Assembly (NCBI GenBank): GCA_027422505.1
Contig: JAPQWV010000482.1
Span: forward strand, 411,001 to 475,000
DNA: 64,000 nucleotides
Direction: 5' to 3'
Source of the DNA: Craterostigma plantagineum
Taxonomy: Eukaryota > Streptophyta > Magnoliopsida > Lamiales > Linderniaceae
This document shows, one piece after another, positions 36,142 to 46,900 of this stretch (position 1 is its first letter; each line of letters begins with the position of its first letter). The translations under genes were made by a program, and so were the position numbers. The notes below the pieces were generated by a model. That model was not told the DNA's origin. It worked only from the letters and a program-made list of their open reading frames with translations, and did not search any database.

Positions 36142-37858
36142 TGTTAGGGAGTGTGCCCTCGAAATGCCATACGAGGACTAGGACTAGTATAGGGCGCACA
36201 ATGATGTATAGGTCGATAGACAGTATAATTGTATATACTGTCAAAATAAAGTAGTGAATATTATTTTCATTATAATAAAGGCATTATTATTTATTTATCG
36301 AATTTGAAGTCTGCTTGGCATCTGGCGGTGCGATAAATAAATAACACCCAATTGTTTGAGTTGGACGTCTGATTCTCGTGGGGACGAGGGAGGAGACCGA
36401 ACGGTCCTTAATCTCAGCATTAAATAAAAAGTCCGTAAGTCTAAGGATTCTAGGTGGGTGACTAGATACCGAATATGTGGCGCCCCGCCTTCCACCACTA
36501 CTTTCTTAACTAGTCTACGCGACTAATGTCCTAATAATGAAATAGGTCGTATGAAATTTTGGATAAAATTTTTTCCTTTTATAAAAAAGGAATAGTAACG
36601 TTGTCTACAAAATTATAGTGGGTCCTATTTACATAGGAAAGCGCGCATGCGGGTTAAAATAAATCTATCTACTGGGCCTCCACGAGGTCGCATCCATGCA
36701 CACACTTCCATCTCAAAAGCCCCCGGAAGCTTCAAAAGTTGGCGTCGCCGTGAAAATGATCACGTACCGTGATCACGGGGTCCTACAACACATAAAAACA
36801 TGGAATGAGCTTATAAAGCTCAGTAAGTGAAAACCATGCATGAAATGCACGTGACCTAAATAGCGAAGGCATTCGCGCCAATGGTATCTGCTACTCACTT
36901 CCTTATTGACTTTTCATAACATATTTGGGCCCCCTCGGCTTTCAATCTTACTATGCACCATATAGAGCTCAAACCCCTAAGGATATAAATAAGTGACAGT
37001 ACACACAGTGGGAGGCTAAACCCGAGTACTCCATCTGTGCTTAACCCTATGGTGCCTTTCAATCCCAATGTAATCCACACTGAGAGGCTAATAGTGCCTT
37101 TCAATCCCAATGCAGTCCCATTGAGAGGCTAACCCGGGCACACAAATTTCGTTTAACCCTAAGGCGTCTTTCCATCCCAATGCGGTCTGACATGCGGGCG
37201 CTTCTTACTGGTAGCTTACTACGAGGTCGCCAACACTCGAGGTTCCCTCGGTGCAACTCATACCCTCGAGCCGCATCCTCCAGGTTGTATCTCCCGCTAC
37301 GGGGTATTTACCTGCCTCTCGTGAATTAGGCAGTCGGCCTCGTGAATCGCCGTAATATATTTCCCCTACCTCTCGTGAATCAGGTAATTCGGCCTCGTGA
37401 ATCGCCGTGGTAGCATAGAAGCGCCGTGACTCATCATTGAGTCGACACAAATGCCCATATCGGTAAATATACATATCGCTTTCAAGCGATTTTATACTCA
37501 TGCACGCTCTCTCCGTGACTCTCATACTAGTCGTGCGTGCACATGCTCATGCCATGAATATGCGTATCATGTCATTGGGTTAGTCGCTAACCTTCAAACC
37601 CTAAGTATAGAAACATATAAAATTAGGGTTTGTTAGTCTAGTTATAATTTCCCGAAATTGGCTTAATTTGAAAACCCTAGTTTCGACTTCTATAAATTTC
37701 GAAACCCTAAAATTCCGAATTTTGACCTAATTAAAAAGTATCATTTTGAAATTCCTAAGGATCATGGGTTGCATAGTAACTTAAATCTCGACATATCATA
37801 TTGCAAGGTTTCGAGATTTGAATGATACAAGATCTCGAAATAAAATTCGACATGAATC

Positions 37859-38140
37859 TGTAATTCCAGATTATCCAAGAACACTTCAACAGATTTAACC
37901 TTCGTAATATGTGAATAATATGCTATATAGGTTTAGTGTTGAATACGTGAGGGTTTTGCAAATGGAAAACTTAATTAATGCTTGTTAGGGTTTAAGCTTA
38001 AATACCTTGAGAGGTATTTAAGCTTATTGGGCCCCTAACAAGCCCATTACAATCACAACCCAAATACATAAGATAATACATCGTAAAGAAATTACAAGAC
38101 TTAGAACAATATTTTGGACACTTCTAAAATATTCCTAACA
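37859..38140 (-). repeat. Copia 3' LTR, 282 bp
   Basis: On the + strand TGTAATTCCAG ... CCTAACA. Differs from the other LTR only at position 8 (C here, T at 50911). The next bases on the right, TTCTCCCCCT, are the polypurine tract (AGGGGGAGAA on the element strand). Confidence 0.97.
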
Positions 38141-38185
38141 TTCTCCCCCTAAGTGTCCAAATTACAAATAAACCTATCTAAGTCT

Positions 38186-38478
38186 TCAGGTCTTCTTTTT
38201 CTTCGAGCGGGGAGGAGGCCGATGTTCCAGAAGTTCGTAGGCTGATCTTCTGAGTCCAAGTTTTAATTCATATGATCTCAATCTTCTACGAAAAGAAATT
38301 TTGTCGGAGATGATTTCGATCATCTTATGATACTTCTCTTGTACTTCAGATTCCACTTCTCTCATTTCCTCTACGATCCTCTTGAGCTTAGCAAGAATAA
38401 TACGGAGAGTTCCATCACAGAACTTGTGGATTTCTGATTTTCTCATCAGTCTCTTCTCTCCCTTGTAATTGATGTAGA
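38186..38478 (-). CDS. C-terminal part of the Copia extra ORF, separated by one missing base
   Basis: The longest Met-started frame is 86 aa (MRKSEIHKFCDGTL...), but upstream codons in the same frame read YINYKGEKRLMRKSEIHKF. In related plant Copia-associated proteins that I recall, a phrase of this kind (E-hydrophobic-HKFxDGTL) follows directly on the region that ends the preceding ORF. One extra base in the GG near 38482 would join the two frames. The segment is charged and helical and ends in a basic KKKKT tail. I read it as the true C-terminus of the preceding protein, not a separate gene. Confidence 0.6.
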
Positions 38479-41400
38479 TTACCGAAGGTCTTCTCCATCA
38501 AAGATATGGCCTTCTCCGTAGCTCTCTGACTCAGGTGCTTCAAAAGAGGGCTTCGTGAGATTCACTCTTTTTATGTTGCTTTCAATTGCCATTTGGAGAT
38601 CATGTGTAGAGTTGAACTTCACTTGACGCAACATGAACCTTTTTAATGAAGCATAGCCCATCCTTAATTCTGGAGTCCTGAGTACTCCAAGCCTCCTATA
38701 ATCTCCTACTAATTGATCAATGTCTTCACCTCTGAGATAGGAGAGATCCCCTTCATTCAGTTCTTCAGCTGAATTATCTTCACGTCGTACAATGTTAATA
38801 GGGAAATCAATATCTGCAAATCGCTCCTTTCGAACGGTCAGAATCTGTTTGATTCTGGGTCGTTTTGCCTCAAGTCTTCGGAGATCATCGACGTTCGTTT
38901 CTTTTCCTCTAAACATCAGTGATCGACGGATAGACAGCAGGTACTGAATGGCTTTTGGTCGTGGGAAATGGGTTAAACCTCTGAGGTCAAGTTCATCCAC
39001 CTTCAAGATCCTGTCTTCCCTCCTCCAGATTTTTCTTCGTATCTCTTCTTGATAAGGAGCATTAACCTTCACATTTTTCCATGGAAGTTGCAACTCGTCA
39101 ATTCCTTTGTGTGTATCTGGAGGGCAATCTTCGTCTATGACCGTGTGTTTTAGAAGTTCTGGAAGTTCGGGTATCTCTGCTTCGTAGTCTTCTCCTTCCT
39201 CGAGCTCCTCATCTTCAAGACGAATTAGACTAATGTTAGCTTTCAAGAGAAAGTATCTAGCATTGTCCATAAGGTTTCTGGCCATAGTCGGATTAACAGG
39301 ATGAGTTCTCCATTCCTCGCCAAAGATGTACCTCTCCACGACATCATGCGGATTGTAAAGTTCTTCAACTGAGGTGTCTGGATTGTCGATCTGAAGGGGT
39401 GGGTTGGAAGTTTGGGGACTTATCTGGCTTGTGAGATGTGGGGTTGTGGTTGTTTGGACTGATTGGGTGGAAATCCTCAAGGAGTCAGATTCGACTTCGT
39501 CAAGGGAAATTGTCTGGTTTGGCCCTGGCGTAGCTTGTCTGCCCCTAGAGGACTTTGGTGGTGGGTTGGATTGTCGGGAAGAACCACCTCCACGAGTTAG
39601 GACCCCGCGCCCTCGTCCGCCGCGAGTGACAGGATGCATGACTCTTGGTCGCTTCTCCCCCTCAGGACGATCTTGGTCATCAGGATCGTCATGACGACGC
39701 TTCTGACTCGAGCCTTCTTGACGACATGTGGTGGGGTGAGGTATGATTCCACCTTTAATCAGCTTTTTGTAGAAAGCTTCTTCTTCCGTAGTCCGCTGAT
39801 TGTCGAGGGAAATAATGCAAGAAATACCAACATCGAAGAGCTCAAGTAGAGGCATGCTGTATGGGCTGGGATCAGTCGATGCTCGTGGTGGTGGTAGTGA
39901 GATGAGGCGAGGCTGTGACGATTGGTCTACCAATGGTGCCTTGCCTTTGTCTGTGGAGGCTGATTGCATGGCATCCTTAATGAGTCCTCGAACCCGTGGT
40001 AAGGTCACGGATTCAAAGAACTCAAAAAGGCGATTTTCCAGATAGGCCGTCGTCACGGTTAGGGGTGTTGGGATTGGTGCACCGGCATCACTAGGAGTTG
40101 CCGTTATCACACGTTCAGAACTAGGTTCTGTACGGTGGCCCTTGTCAACCGAAGTCGGATGGACTTCAGTTTCCACGGGTCTTCCGACCTCTCCTTGCGA
40201 CACATCTTTTGGAGATGGTGCTCGGGTCGTTGTGGCCACGTCAGTGTGACGGGCTAGGGTGGAGCTGTCACCGAGATCGCCAAGGCGTCTCGTTAGCACA
40301 CGTCCAGAAACAGCTTCTGTACGGTGGCTCGTGGATGGTGAGCTGCTGAGATCATCAACATCCGAGAGACTTCCGTCCAATCCTTGAAGAGCCTCTATTT
40401 GCGGCTCTTCTATGAACGTTGAGACCTGAAGATCAGGTTGAGGCTCGGCCTGTGTCACAAGAATGGGTATTTCTTGAGTTGGTTCAGACACAGGAACCGA
40501 GCTGCTGGAGGCTTGGGGTGGTTCGTGTTGTGTTGAGACACTTGTCTGTTGGGAGACAAGTGAATGGTCAGGTGGGGTTCGCTCATGCGTCGTTAGGTCA
40601 TGTACGACGTCTTCTATCCTAGGGATTGACCCGGCTTTTTCTGACTGAGGTAGTGCAGTCGTAGTTGTCTCGGGAACATCTATTAGTGGTTGTTCGAGTC
40701 GTTCGGCATGTGATTGTTCCTGGAGAGATTGCTCAGGTATGGTTTGTTCAGGGGATGGTGGTGGTTGGTCAGGGATTACTTGTTGAGATGTAGTCTGTTG
40801 TGTGTGGGGAGTAAATTCAGTGTCTGTGGTTTCTCTCAGCATCTCACTCTCTCTTTCTCTCTCGCTCGTTTCAACTCTCTCAGTATTACTACCACCTGGG
40901 TTAGACTCAGGTGGGCTATCCTGTGTCGTGGGGTGGGGAACTTTGTAATCTTTGCAGTAGGCATCGATAATGTCGGGGTTTGCAAGTATGAGTAACTTGT
41001 GAGGGATTGGCATTGCAGTGCGCGAGTATTTCTCATCAGTCTTTCCTTTATGAAGGTAGCGCAGTTTGGGTGGAGTGAAGTTTTCTTCCACGGGTCGTGA
41101 TGGTATTCCTGTTGTTGTGGTCAGAAAATGGTGGATGATAAGTGAGAACCACCGGAGATATGGCAAATTCTGTGGCTTTTTGGACTTAGTTCGTTGGTAA
41201 AGTTGGTCGTCGAGATCTGTGGTGATAAGTTTGGCAAAGTCATAATTTCTTCGAAACACGATCCCATGGAAGATCCGAAGAATTGTGATATTGCATCTAT
41301 CCCATCCTGAGTGCTTGGGTGAGAAGCACTTATTGACAAATGCAAAGAGCGTTCGCCATGGATGCGGGATCATGGAGTTCTGAAAATGGGAGATAAACTT

Positions 41401-41787
41401 GATCGGCGTGTAGTATCCCATCCTCATCATGTCCTCCAGGAGCTCATTTTCGGAAGCCTCAGGTTCGTATTGAGGTTGACTTGGCACTCTTAGAATACTA
41501 CGAATGAGTTCCTTTGTGATGATGACAGTCTCAGTTGCTATTTGGGCCTCGTAGTAGATGCTATTATCTTGGGCAATTTTGGTCTTCATTGTCCCCCAGA
41601 ATTGTTGAAGGTAAACTGTAGGGACTTGGATCGAGGCCGAAAAAGCATACCCAAGGTGGTGAAATCTCAGAATGGATAATATAATTTCTTCCTTGCACTT
41701 GAATGTATGAAGGTCAAGCTGGAAATTATTGTCCTTGGTCGTTATCCATTTTGAGGTTGGGTAGACTAGATCCGTGGGTGTCGTCAT
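38479..41787 (-). CDS. extra ORF downstream of Copia pol, 1102 aa, function unknown
   Basis: Sense orientation, after pol. The Met at 41787 (MTTPTDLVYPTSKW) is chosen because upstream codons are low-complexity and a splice acceptor-like TGTGTTGCAG lies about 45 nt upstream, which would suit a spliced subgenomic RNA. Domains: an N-terminal conserved region (about 10-300) with VYLQQFWGTMK, IITKELIRSILRV, NKCFSPKHSGWDR; a Pro/Ser/Thr/Gln-rich middle (about 300-700); an RGG-like basic stretch RGGRGRGVLTRGGG (about 720); and a C-terminal region (about 808-1102) with DLQMAIESNIKRVNL. The FWxT...I..IR..L and CLSxKxxGWD patterns recur in proteins of other plant Copia elements, notably Asteraceae, by recall. 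No signal peptide or convincing membrane span is visible, so it is not an obvious envelope. The RGG stretch suggests RNA binding (inference). Confidence 0.85.
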   Translation of the reverse strand: MTTPTDLVYPTSKWITTKDNNFQLDLHTFKCKEEIILSILRFHHLGYAFSASIQVPTVYLQQFWGTMKTKIAQDNSIYYEAQIATETVIITKELIRSILRVPSQPQYEPEASENELLEDMMRMGYYTPIKFISHFQNSMIPHPWRTLFAFVNKCFSPKHSGWDRCNITILRIFHGIVFRRNYDFAKLITTDLDDQLYQRTKSKKPQNLPYLRWFSLIIHHFLTTTTGIPSRPVEENFTPPKLRYLHKGKTDEKYSRTAMPIPHKLLILANPDIIDAYCKDYKVPHPTTQDSPPESNPGGSNTERVETSERERESEMLRETTDTEFTPHTQQTTSQQVIPDQPPPSPEQTIPEQSLQEQSHAERLEQPLIDVPETTTTALPQSEKAGSIPRIEDVVHDLTTHERTPPDHSLVSQQTSVSTQHEPPQASSSSVPVSEPTQEIPILVTQAEPQPDLQVSTFIEEPQIEALQGLDGSLSDVDDLSSSPSTSHRTEAVSGRVLTRRLGDLGDSSTLARHTDVATTTRAPSPKDVSQGEVGRPVETEVHPTSVDKGHRTEPSSERVITATPSDAGAPIPTPLTVTTAYLENRLFEFFESVTLPRVRGLIKDAMQSASTDKGKAPLVDQSSQPRLISLPPPRASTDPSPYSMPLLELFDVGISCIISLDNQRTTEEEAFYKKLIKGGIIPHPTTCRQEGSSQKRRHDDPDDQDRPEGEKRPRVMHPVTRGGRGRGVLTRGGGSSRQSNPPPKSSRGRQATPGPNQTISLDEVESDSLRISTQSVQTTTTPHLTSQISPQTSNPPLQIDNPDTSVEELYNPHDVVERYIFGEEWRTHPVNPTMARNLMDNARYFLLKANISLIRLEDEELEEGEDYEAEIPELPELLKHTVIDEDCPPDTHKGIDELQLPWKNVKVNAPYQEEIRRKIWRREDRILKVDELDLRGLTHFPRPKAIQYLLSIRRSLMFRGKETNVDDLRRLEAKRPRIKQILTVRKERFADIDFPINIVRREDNSAEELNEGDLSYLRGEDIDQLVGDYRRLGVLRTPELRMGYASLKRFMLRQVKFNSTHDLQMAIESNIKRVNLTKPSFEAPESESYGEGHIFDGEDLR

Positions 41788-42079
41788 TTTCTTTTTTTTT
41801 TTTAAACACCGGGAGTTCGTGCTGAAACTGCAACACAGAAGATAAATATGATTAGATATGCCATGATAAGGCTTGGTTGTTATGAATAGTGATGGGTTGG
41901 AATAAAATTTCGTTTTATGAAAAAGTCTTGGCCCAACACATTGGCCCATTTCTGTTTGGCCCATTGATGTTCAAAGAAATTTTGGCCGAAAAATTTTCTA
42001 AGTATGGTTTACGGGTTGAGTCGAAAAAGAACTTTGCGAATTGAGCATTTGGAACACCAGGTCAACTATGAGTCGCAAA

Positions 42080-42420
42080 GTACCAATTCGCGAAGTGAAT
42101 CTTTCGTATACCTAAATGCGCAAACTTAGAATTCGCAAACTTGGAATTCGCAAAGCAAACTTAGAATTCGCGAAGCAAAGCAAACTTAGAATTCGCAAAG
42201 CAAACTTAGAGTTCGCAAAGTAAACTTAGAATTCGCAAAGCAAAGCAATCTTAGAATTCGCAAAGTAGAATTCGCAAAGCAAACTTAGAATTCGCAAAGT
42301 AAACTTAGAATTCGCAAAGCAAAGCAAAGTTTGCAACTTTGACAGGATTCGCAAAGCAGAAGGTTTGCGATTTGTGCAAAACAGTTTTTGAGTTCGCAAA
42401 GCTGTACTTCGACCGATTAA
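42080..42420. repeat. TTCGCAAAG motif array in the pol-to-extra-ORF spacer
   Basis: About ten copies of ATTCGCAAAG followed by CAAACTTAG or a variant, with a few TTCGCGAAG. Sparse copies of both orientations (TTTGCGAATT, GTTCGCAAA) continue at 42720-42960. The same word is arrayed in the 5' leader of the element. Confidence 0.9.
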
Positions 42421-43200
42421 ACGAAGAAATTTAAAATGAAATTAAAAGCTCTAATTAACAAGCAAACCCAGAAACTCAAAAATCGAAACATTTATCCAGA
42501 GATACACCAATCAGATACTAAAAACATTTACTAAAATTCATCGATAATAATAAAAAAAATCCGAGTGTGGCCCTGTTCTTCACGATTCAAACCTGCAAAG
42601 CTGGAAAAGAAAGACATTTCATTGTAGGAATTATATCGAATGATTCCTTACCACCGAAAAGTTTCTGAGAACGTGATTGAGATAGAGAAACACACGTGAG
42701 GACTGGGATATGCTATCGAGACTGCGATTTGAGGTTCGCAAAATTATATCTAAACTGACAGAGGTTTGCGATTTGAGAGTGTTGCGTGTTTGAGAGAGGT
42801 TTGCGAATTGAGAGTGTTGTGTATTTGAGAGGGGTTTGCGAATTGTGATGGATTTGGGAAAGTTGAGAACATTTTGCGGGCCTGAAGAAAGATTAAAATG
42901 GGCCGCGAACTTCCCCCTTTTTCGATTTGAGGTTCGCAAAATATTGTAAAGTATGCGAACTTAACTTTAATAATTGATTTGCAAAATGACATAGGAAGAA
43001 AAGGTAAGTGTACGAGATTTTCAACTTAGCAAAGACACCAAATAATGAAGACCCAAATACTACCAATTTGGCGCGATCAATCACAAGGATAACATCAAAT
43101 CTATGGGTTTTTCAAGATCGATTTTCATGATACGATATCCTTATTGAAAAAAAAAATCTTCGCCTTAGTCAAAAATTCGTCTTAATGTCGGGACAATAAA

Positions 43201-43230
43201 TGACGTAAGTTTCCTTCGTGTTTATAAATA
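43201..43230 (+). promoter_or_regulatory. candidate promoter of the antisense mini-gene
   Basis: TGACGTAA (43201-43208, as-1/bZIP-type core) is followed 14 bp later by TATAAATA (43223-43230). Initiation would be expected near 43255-43262, giving a leader of about 45 nt before the ATG at 43303. Spacing and words fit a compact plant Pol II promoter, directed opposite to the retrotransposon genes. Confidence 0.45.
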
Positions 43231-43302
43231 GATAGGTCTCAAATCTCATTGAAGTACCTTACATCTAAGAACTAACTCATCTCTTATTTTTCTCGTTAAC
43301 AG

Positions 43303-43476
43303 ATGAATTGGCAGAAGCAGGAAGAAGAGAAGAAGCTCGAGGAACATGCAGAGTTAAGACGTAACTTTGAGCATAATTTGGATATGCTGGTTATTCAGAT
43401 TTCCCTTCTTTTGAGCTTATTCGTTGTTTTACTTGCTGTTCTGCTTTGGGTCTTCATTGGGCATATGAGTTTTTAA
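43303..43476 (+). CDS. 57-aa putative tail-anchored membrane protein, antisense within the Copia element
   Basis: Open frame from ATG to TAA on the strand opposite gag and pol. Residues 1-27 are highly charged and probably helical (EEEKKLEEHAELRR). Residues 29-52 form one strong hydrophobic span (LVIQISLLLSLFVVLLAV and onward to VFIG), followed by only HMSF. This is the layout of a tail-anchored protein with a cytosolic N-terminus. A TGACG box and TATA box lie at plausible distances upstream, and the CAGATG context could also be a splice acceptor. No family is recognised. The frame lies outside all other coding regions of the element, in the spacer between pol and the extra ORF. Expression is unproven; an ORF of this length can be chance, but the hydrophobic segment plus promoter make that less likely. 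Confidence 0.45.
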   Translation: MNWQKQEEEKKLEEHAELRRNFEHNLDMLVIQISLLLSLFVVLLAVLLWVFIGHMSF

Positions 43477-43580
43477 GAGTTATCTGCGTATTATGTGTTT
43501 GAGAGAGTTGTTCGTGTTTTGAAGAATTTTAAGAGTTATCTGCGTATTATGTGTTTGAGAGAGTTGTTCGTGTTTTGAAC
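43471..43580. repeat. 56-bp tandem duplication at the end of the mini-gene
   Basis: TTTTAAGAGTTATCTGCGTA and the following sequence to TTCGTGTTTTGAA occur at 43471 and again at 43527. The first copy contains the stop codon of the 57-aa ORF. A second short tandem pair (AATGCCTATCGATTATCTTA / AATGCCTATCGAGTATCTTA) follows at about 43619 and 43658. Confidence 0.9.
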
Positions 43581-43599
43581 AAATTTTACGTTTTTGTAG

Positions 43600-43775
43600 A
43601 AAAACTCCCCCTAGATGCAATGCCTATCGATTATCTTAAAAATTAAATGATTGATAATGCCTATCGAGTATCTTAAAAATAAACTATTGATGAGTTCACT
43701 TACTCCCCTCGATGCATAGATATAGCATTTCTCCCCCTCGATGTAACGCCATCAGCATTGGCGCTACATCGACTT
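43600..43775 (-). promoter_or_regulatory. polypurine-tract-like blocks and a 14-bp hairpin downstream of Copia pol
   Basis: On the element strand, GGGGGAG-type purine blocks occur near 43603-43610, 43702-43709 and 43731-43739; the last reads GAGGGGGAGA, close to the true tract AGGGGGAGAA at 38141-38150. Directly beside it, TCGATGTAACGCCA (43738-43751) pairs with TGGCGCTACATCGA (43759-43772) around a 7-base loop with one mismatch. The blocks could be central plus-strand primers or relics of an older 3' end; the role is inference. Confidence 0.55.
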
Positions 43776-43919
43776 ATTGGACACAAGAAACAATTTATTG
43801 AAAATTTAAAAACTTAAAACTAAAGTCCTAAATAAATGGTTAACATAATAAACACACAATAAGAGAAGTGAAACATAGCAAATAGATAAATATTGAACTG
43901 TAGGAAGGCATAATCGAGA

Positions 43920-46900
43920 TTAGAAATTGAGGTTCAACATTCCTAATTTTGCAACTAAGAATTGGAAGCGTTTTTCATCCAATGCTTTTGTAAGCAAATC
44001 GGCTAGTTGAAGCTCTGTATTGACAAAGTACATTTCTATTATGCCTCTTTCTACATGGTCCTTTATGAAGTGATAACGAAGATCTATGTGCTTAGTGCGT
44101 GAGTGATGTACAAGATTACAGGTAATTGCGATAGCACTCTTGGAATCACAGTAAATAGGAATTTTATTTAGATCAAACCCGTAGTCCCGTAGCTGAGTTC
44201 TGATCCACAAAATTTGTGAGCAGCAACTTGCTGCAGCGACGTATTCTGCTTCCGCCGTGGAGGTTGACACATAATTTTGTTTCTTTGAGGCCCAACATAC
44301 AAGTTTATCGCCTAGGAATTGCATATGTCCAGAAGTGCTTTTCCTGTCCAGTCTGCATCCTGCAAAATCTGCGTCAGAATAGCCTATTAGTTTCATACTT
44401 GAGTTTTTAGGATACCACAGTCCAAGGTCTGGTGTTCCTTTTAAATACTTCAAGATTCTTTTGACAGCATGAAGGTGCGACTCCTTGGGATTAGCTTGAA
44501 ATCGAGCACATAGACATGTAGAGAATAAGATATCTGGTCGACTGGCAGTGAGGTAGAGCAGTGATCCAATGATCCCTCTGTAATGTGTAACATCTACAGG
44601 TTCACCAAGGTGATCTGCATCCAGTGAGCATGAGGTGGACATAGGTGTGCTCGATGATTTGCTCTTGTCGATCCCATATTTTCTGAGAATATCGTGGATG
44701 TACTTTGACTGATTGATGAAGATCCCATCCTGAAGCTGTTTGATTTGTAGTCCGAGGAAGAATGACATTTCTCCCATCATACTCATTTCAAATTGCGATT
44801 GCATCAGAATGCTAAATTCTTCACAAAGTTTAGGATTAGTAGAGCCAAAAATGATATCATCCACGTAGATTTGCACAAGCATGATATCAGAATCATTTTT
44901 CTTTACGAACAATGTAGTGTTAATTTTCCCTTTAGTGAAGCCTGAAGAGATAAGAAAGTCGGAGAGCACCTCATACCAGGCCCTTGGAGCTTGTTTAAGT
45001 CCGTACAGTGATTTGTCGAGTTTGTAAACAAAGTCGGGATGATCAGCATTGAGAAATCCGTCTGGCTGTGACACATACACTTCTTCTTTCAGAATTCCGT
45101 TCAAGAAGGCTGTTTTTACGTCCATTTGATAGACTGTAAAATCTTTGTGTGCGGCGTATGCAAGGAATAACCGAATAGCTTCGATTCTGGCTACAGGGGC
45201 AAACGTTTCATCGTAATCAATTCCTTCCTGTTGATTATATCCCTTAGCAACGAGCCTGGCTTTGTTTCGAATTACAACACCATCTTCATCCTTTTTGTTT
45301 TTAAATACCCACTTTGTTCCGATCACAGTCTTCCCTTTTGGACGAGGAACTAAGTTCCATACTTTGAGACGTTCGAATTGATTAATCTCCTCTTGCATAG
45401 CCACTATCCAGTTGGGATCCTGTAGTGCATCAACTACTCGTTTAGGTTCCGTTTGGCTCAAGAAACAGGTGAAATTACATTCATTTGAATGTGTTCTTCT
45501 AGTCGTTACTCCTGTATTGGGATCTCCTATTATTTGATCTGTAGGATGATGTCGGATCCATTTCTTTTCGTGGGGTAATGTCGTTTCGTCTATTTGGGAT
45601 TCCTCACTGAGTGGATAGTCGATTGCAGACACGGTAGTGTTGCCTGGTGAGTTTGAAGAGGAGGCATCTGTCTGCGTTGTTGTTACGGTTGTTGAGATCG
45701 AGCCTTCTGCATCTGAGGGAGGAATTGTCTGGTCAGGAGTGGGTTCTGAATTATGAGTTGATGAACTAGGGCTGGATTCAGTATTTGGAATGGAATTGGT
45801 GGGTGGTTTTTTCGGATTTTGAGAGATACAGATATGTTCAAAAAGTAGATCCAGATCCAGTTCCTCTTGAGTTAGGCGAGTGGAGCATGTGGGATTGCTA
45901 TGTCTAGAATAGTCAGTTGCTTTGTCGGATCCCGGTTCTGAAGAGTTCCGTTCAGGTGCATCTGACGAACATTCTCCTTCTTCTGTATGAGAATGAATAA
46001 GGTGTGGTGTGCTAGATACTCGTCCCAAACTGCTATGTCCAGTAGAAGGTTCGAGTCCCTCATCAAAGGTGACATTTATACTTTCAATGATCATCCTTCT
46101 GTTTCTGAGAAATATCCTGTATGCCTTAGATTGCGCAGAGTAGCCTACGAAGATTCCTTCAGTTGCTTTTGGATCGAGCTTGGACTTGTCTTCGCGGTCG
46201 TTGGCGACGAAGCACTTGCATCCAAAAATTCGAAAATGGGCAATGTTGGGCAGTCTTCCATTTATAAGTTCATAGGGCGTCTTACCAAATCTTAGATGAA
46301 TGTTTGTGCGATTCTGTGTATAGCAAGCAGTATTCATTGCTTCAGCCCAAAGGAAGTGAGGTAGTGATAATTGGATGATCATTGTTCGGGCAGCCTCTAC
46401 GAGTGTTCGATTTCGCCTTTCAACAACCCCATTTTGTTGAGGTGTGCAGATAGCAGAAAACTGTTGAGTAATTCCTATGGATTCGTAGAAGTCACTGAGC
46501 TGTTGATTCTTGAATTCTGTTCCATTGTCTGATCTAACTATTTGAACATTTCTCTGAAGTAGGTTCTGTGTTGTTCTGATTAGATTTGGAATATGTTCTA
46601 CTGTCTCTGATTTAGTTCGTAAGAAACGTACCCAAGTAAATCGGGAAAAGTCGTCGACGATAACCAGCATATACCGCTTTCCACTTATGCTTTCAGTTCG
46701 CATCGGGCCACACAGATCCATGTGTAAGAGCTCTAGAGGATGTTGAGTGGATGCTGTGTGCTTTGTAGGATGTGAAGCTCTCTTCATTTTTCCTTTCTCA
46801 CAAGCAGAGCACATATGCTCTTTTTGGTACTTCAGTGGTGGTAGTCCAACAGCTAGTTTGTTGATTGACAGCTTGTTGAGAGTCTTGAAGTTAAGATGGG

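Noticed and set aside
39404..41036. Several antisense frames opposite the Copia extra ORF
   Set aside because: Shadow frames of a GC-richer coding region. Unlike the mini-gene at 43303, they have no promoter-like context and no coherent composition.
38479..41787. Calling the extra Copia ORF an envelope gene
   Set aside because: Position fits, but no signal peptide, membrane anchor or cleavage-like site is visible; similarity by recall is to uncharacterised plant Copia-associated proteins.
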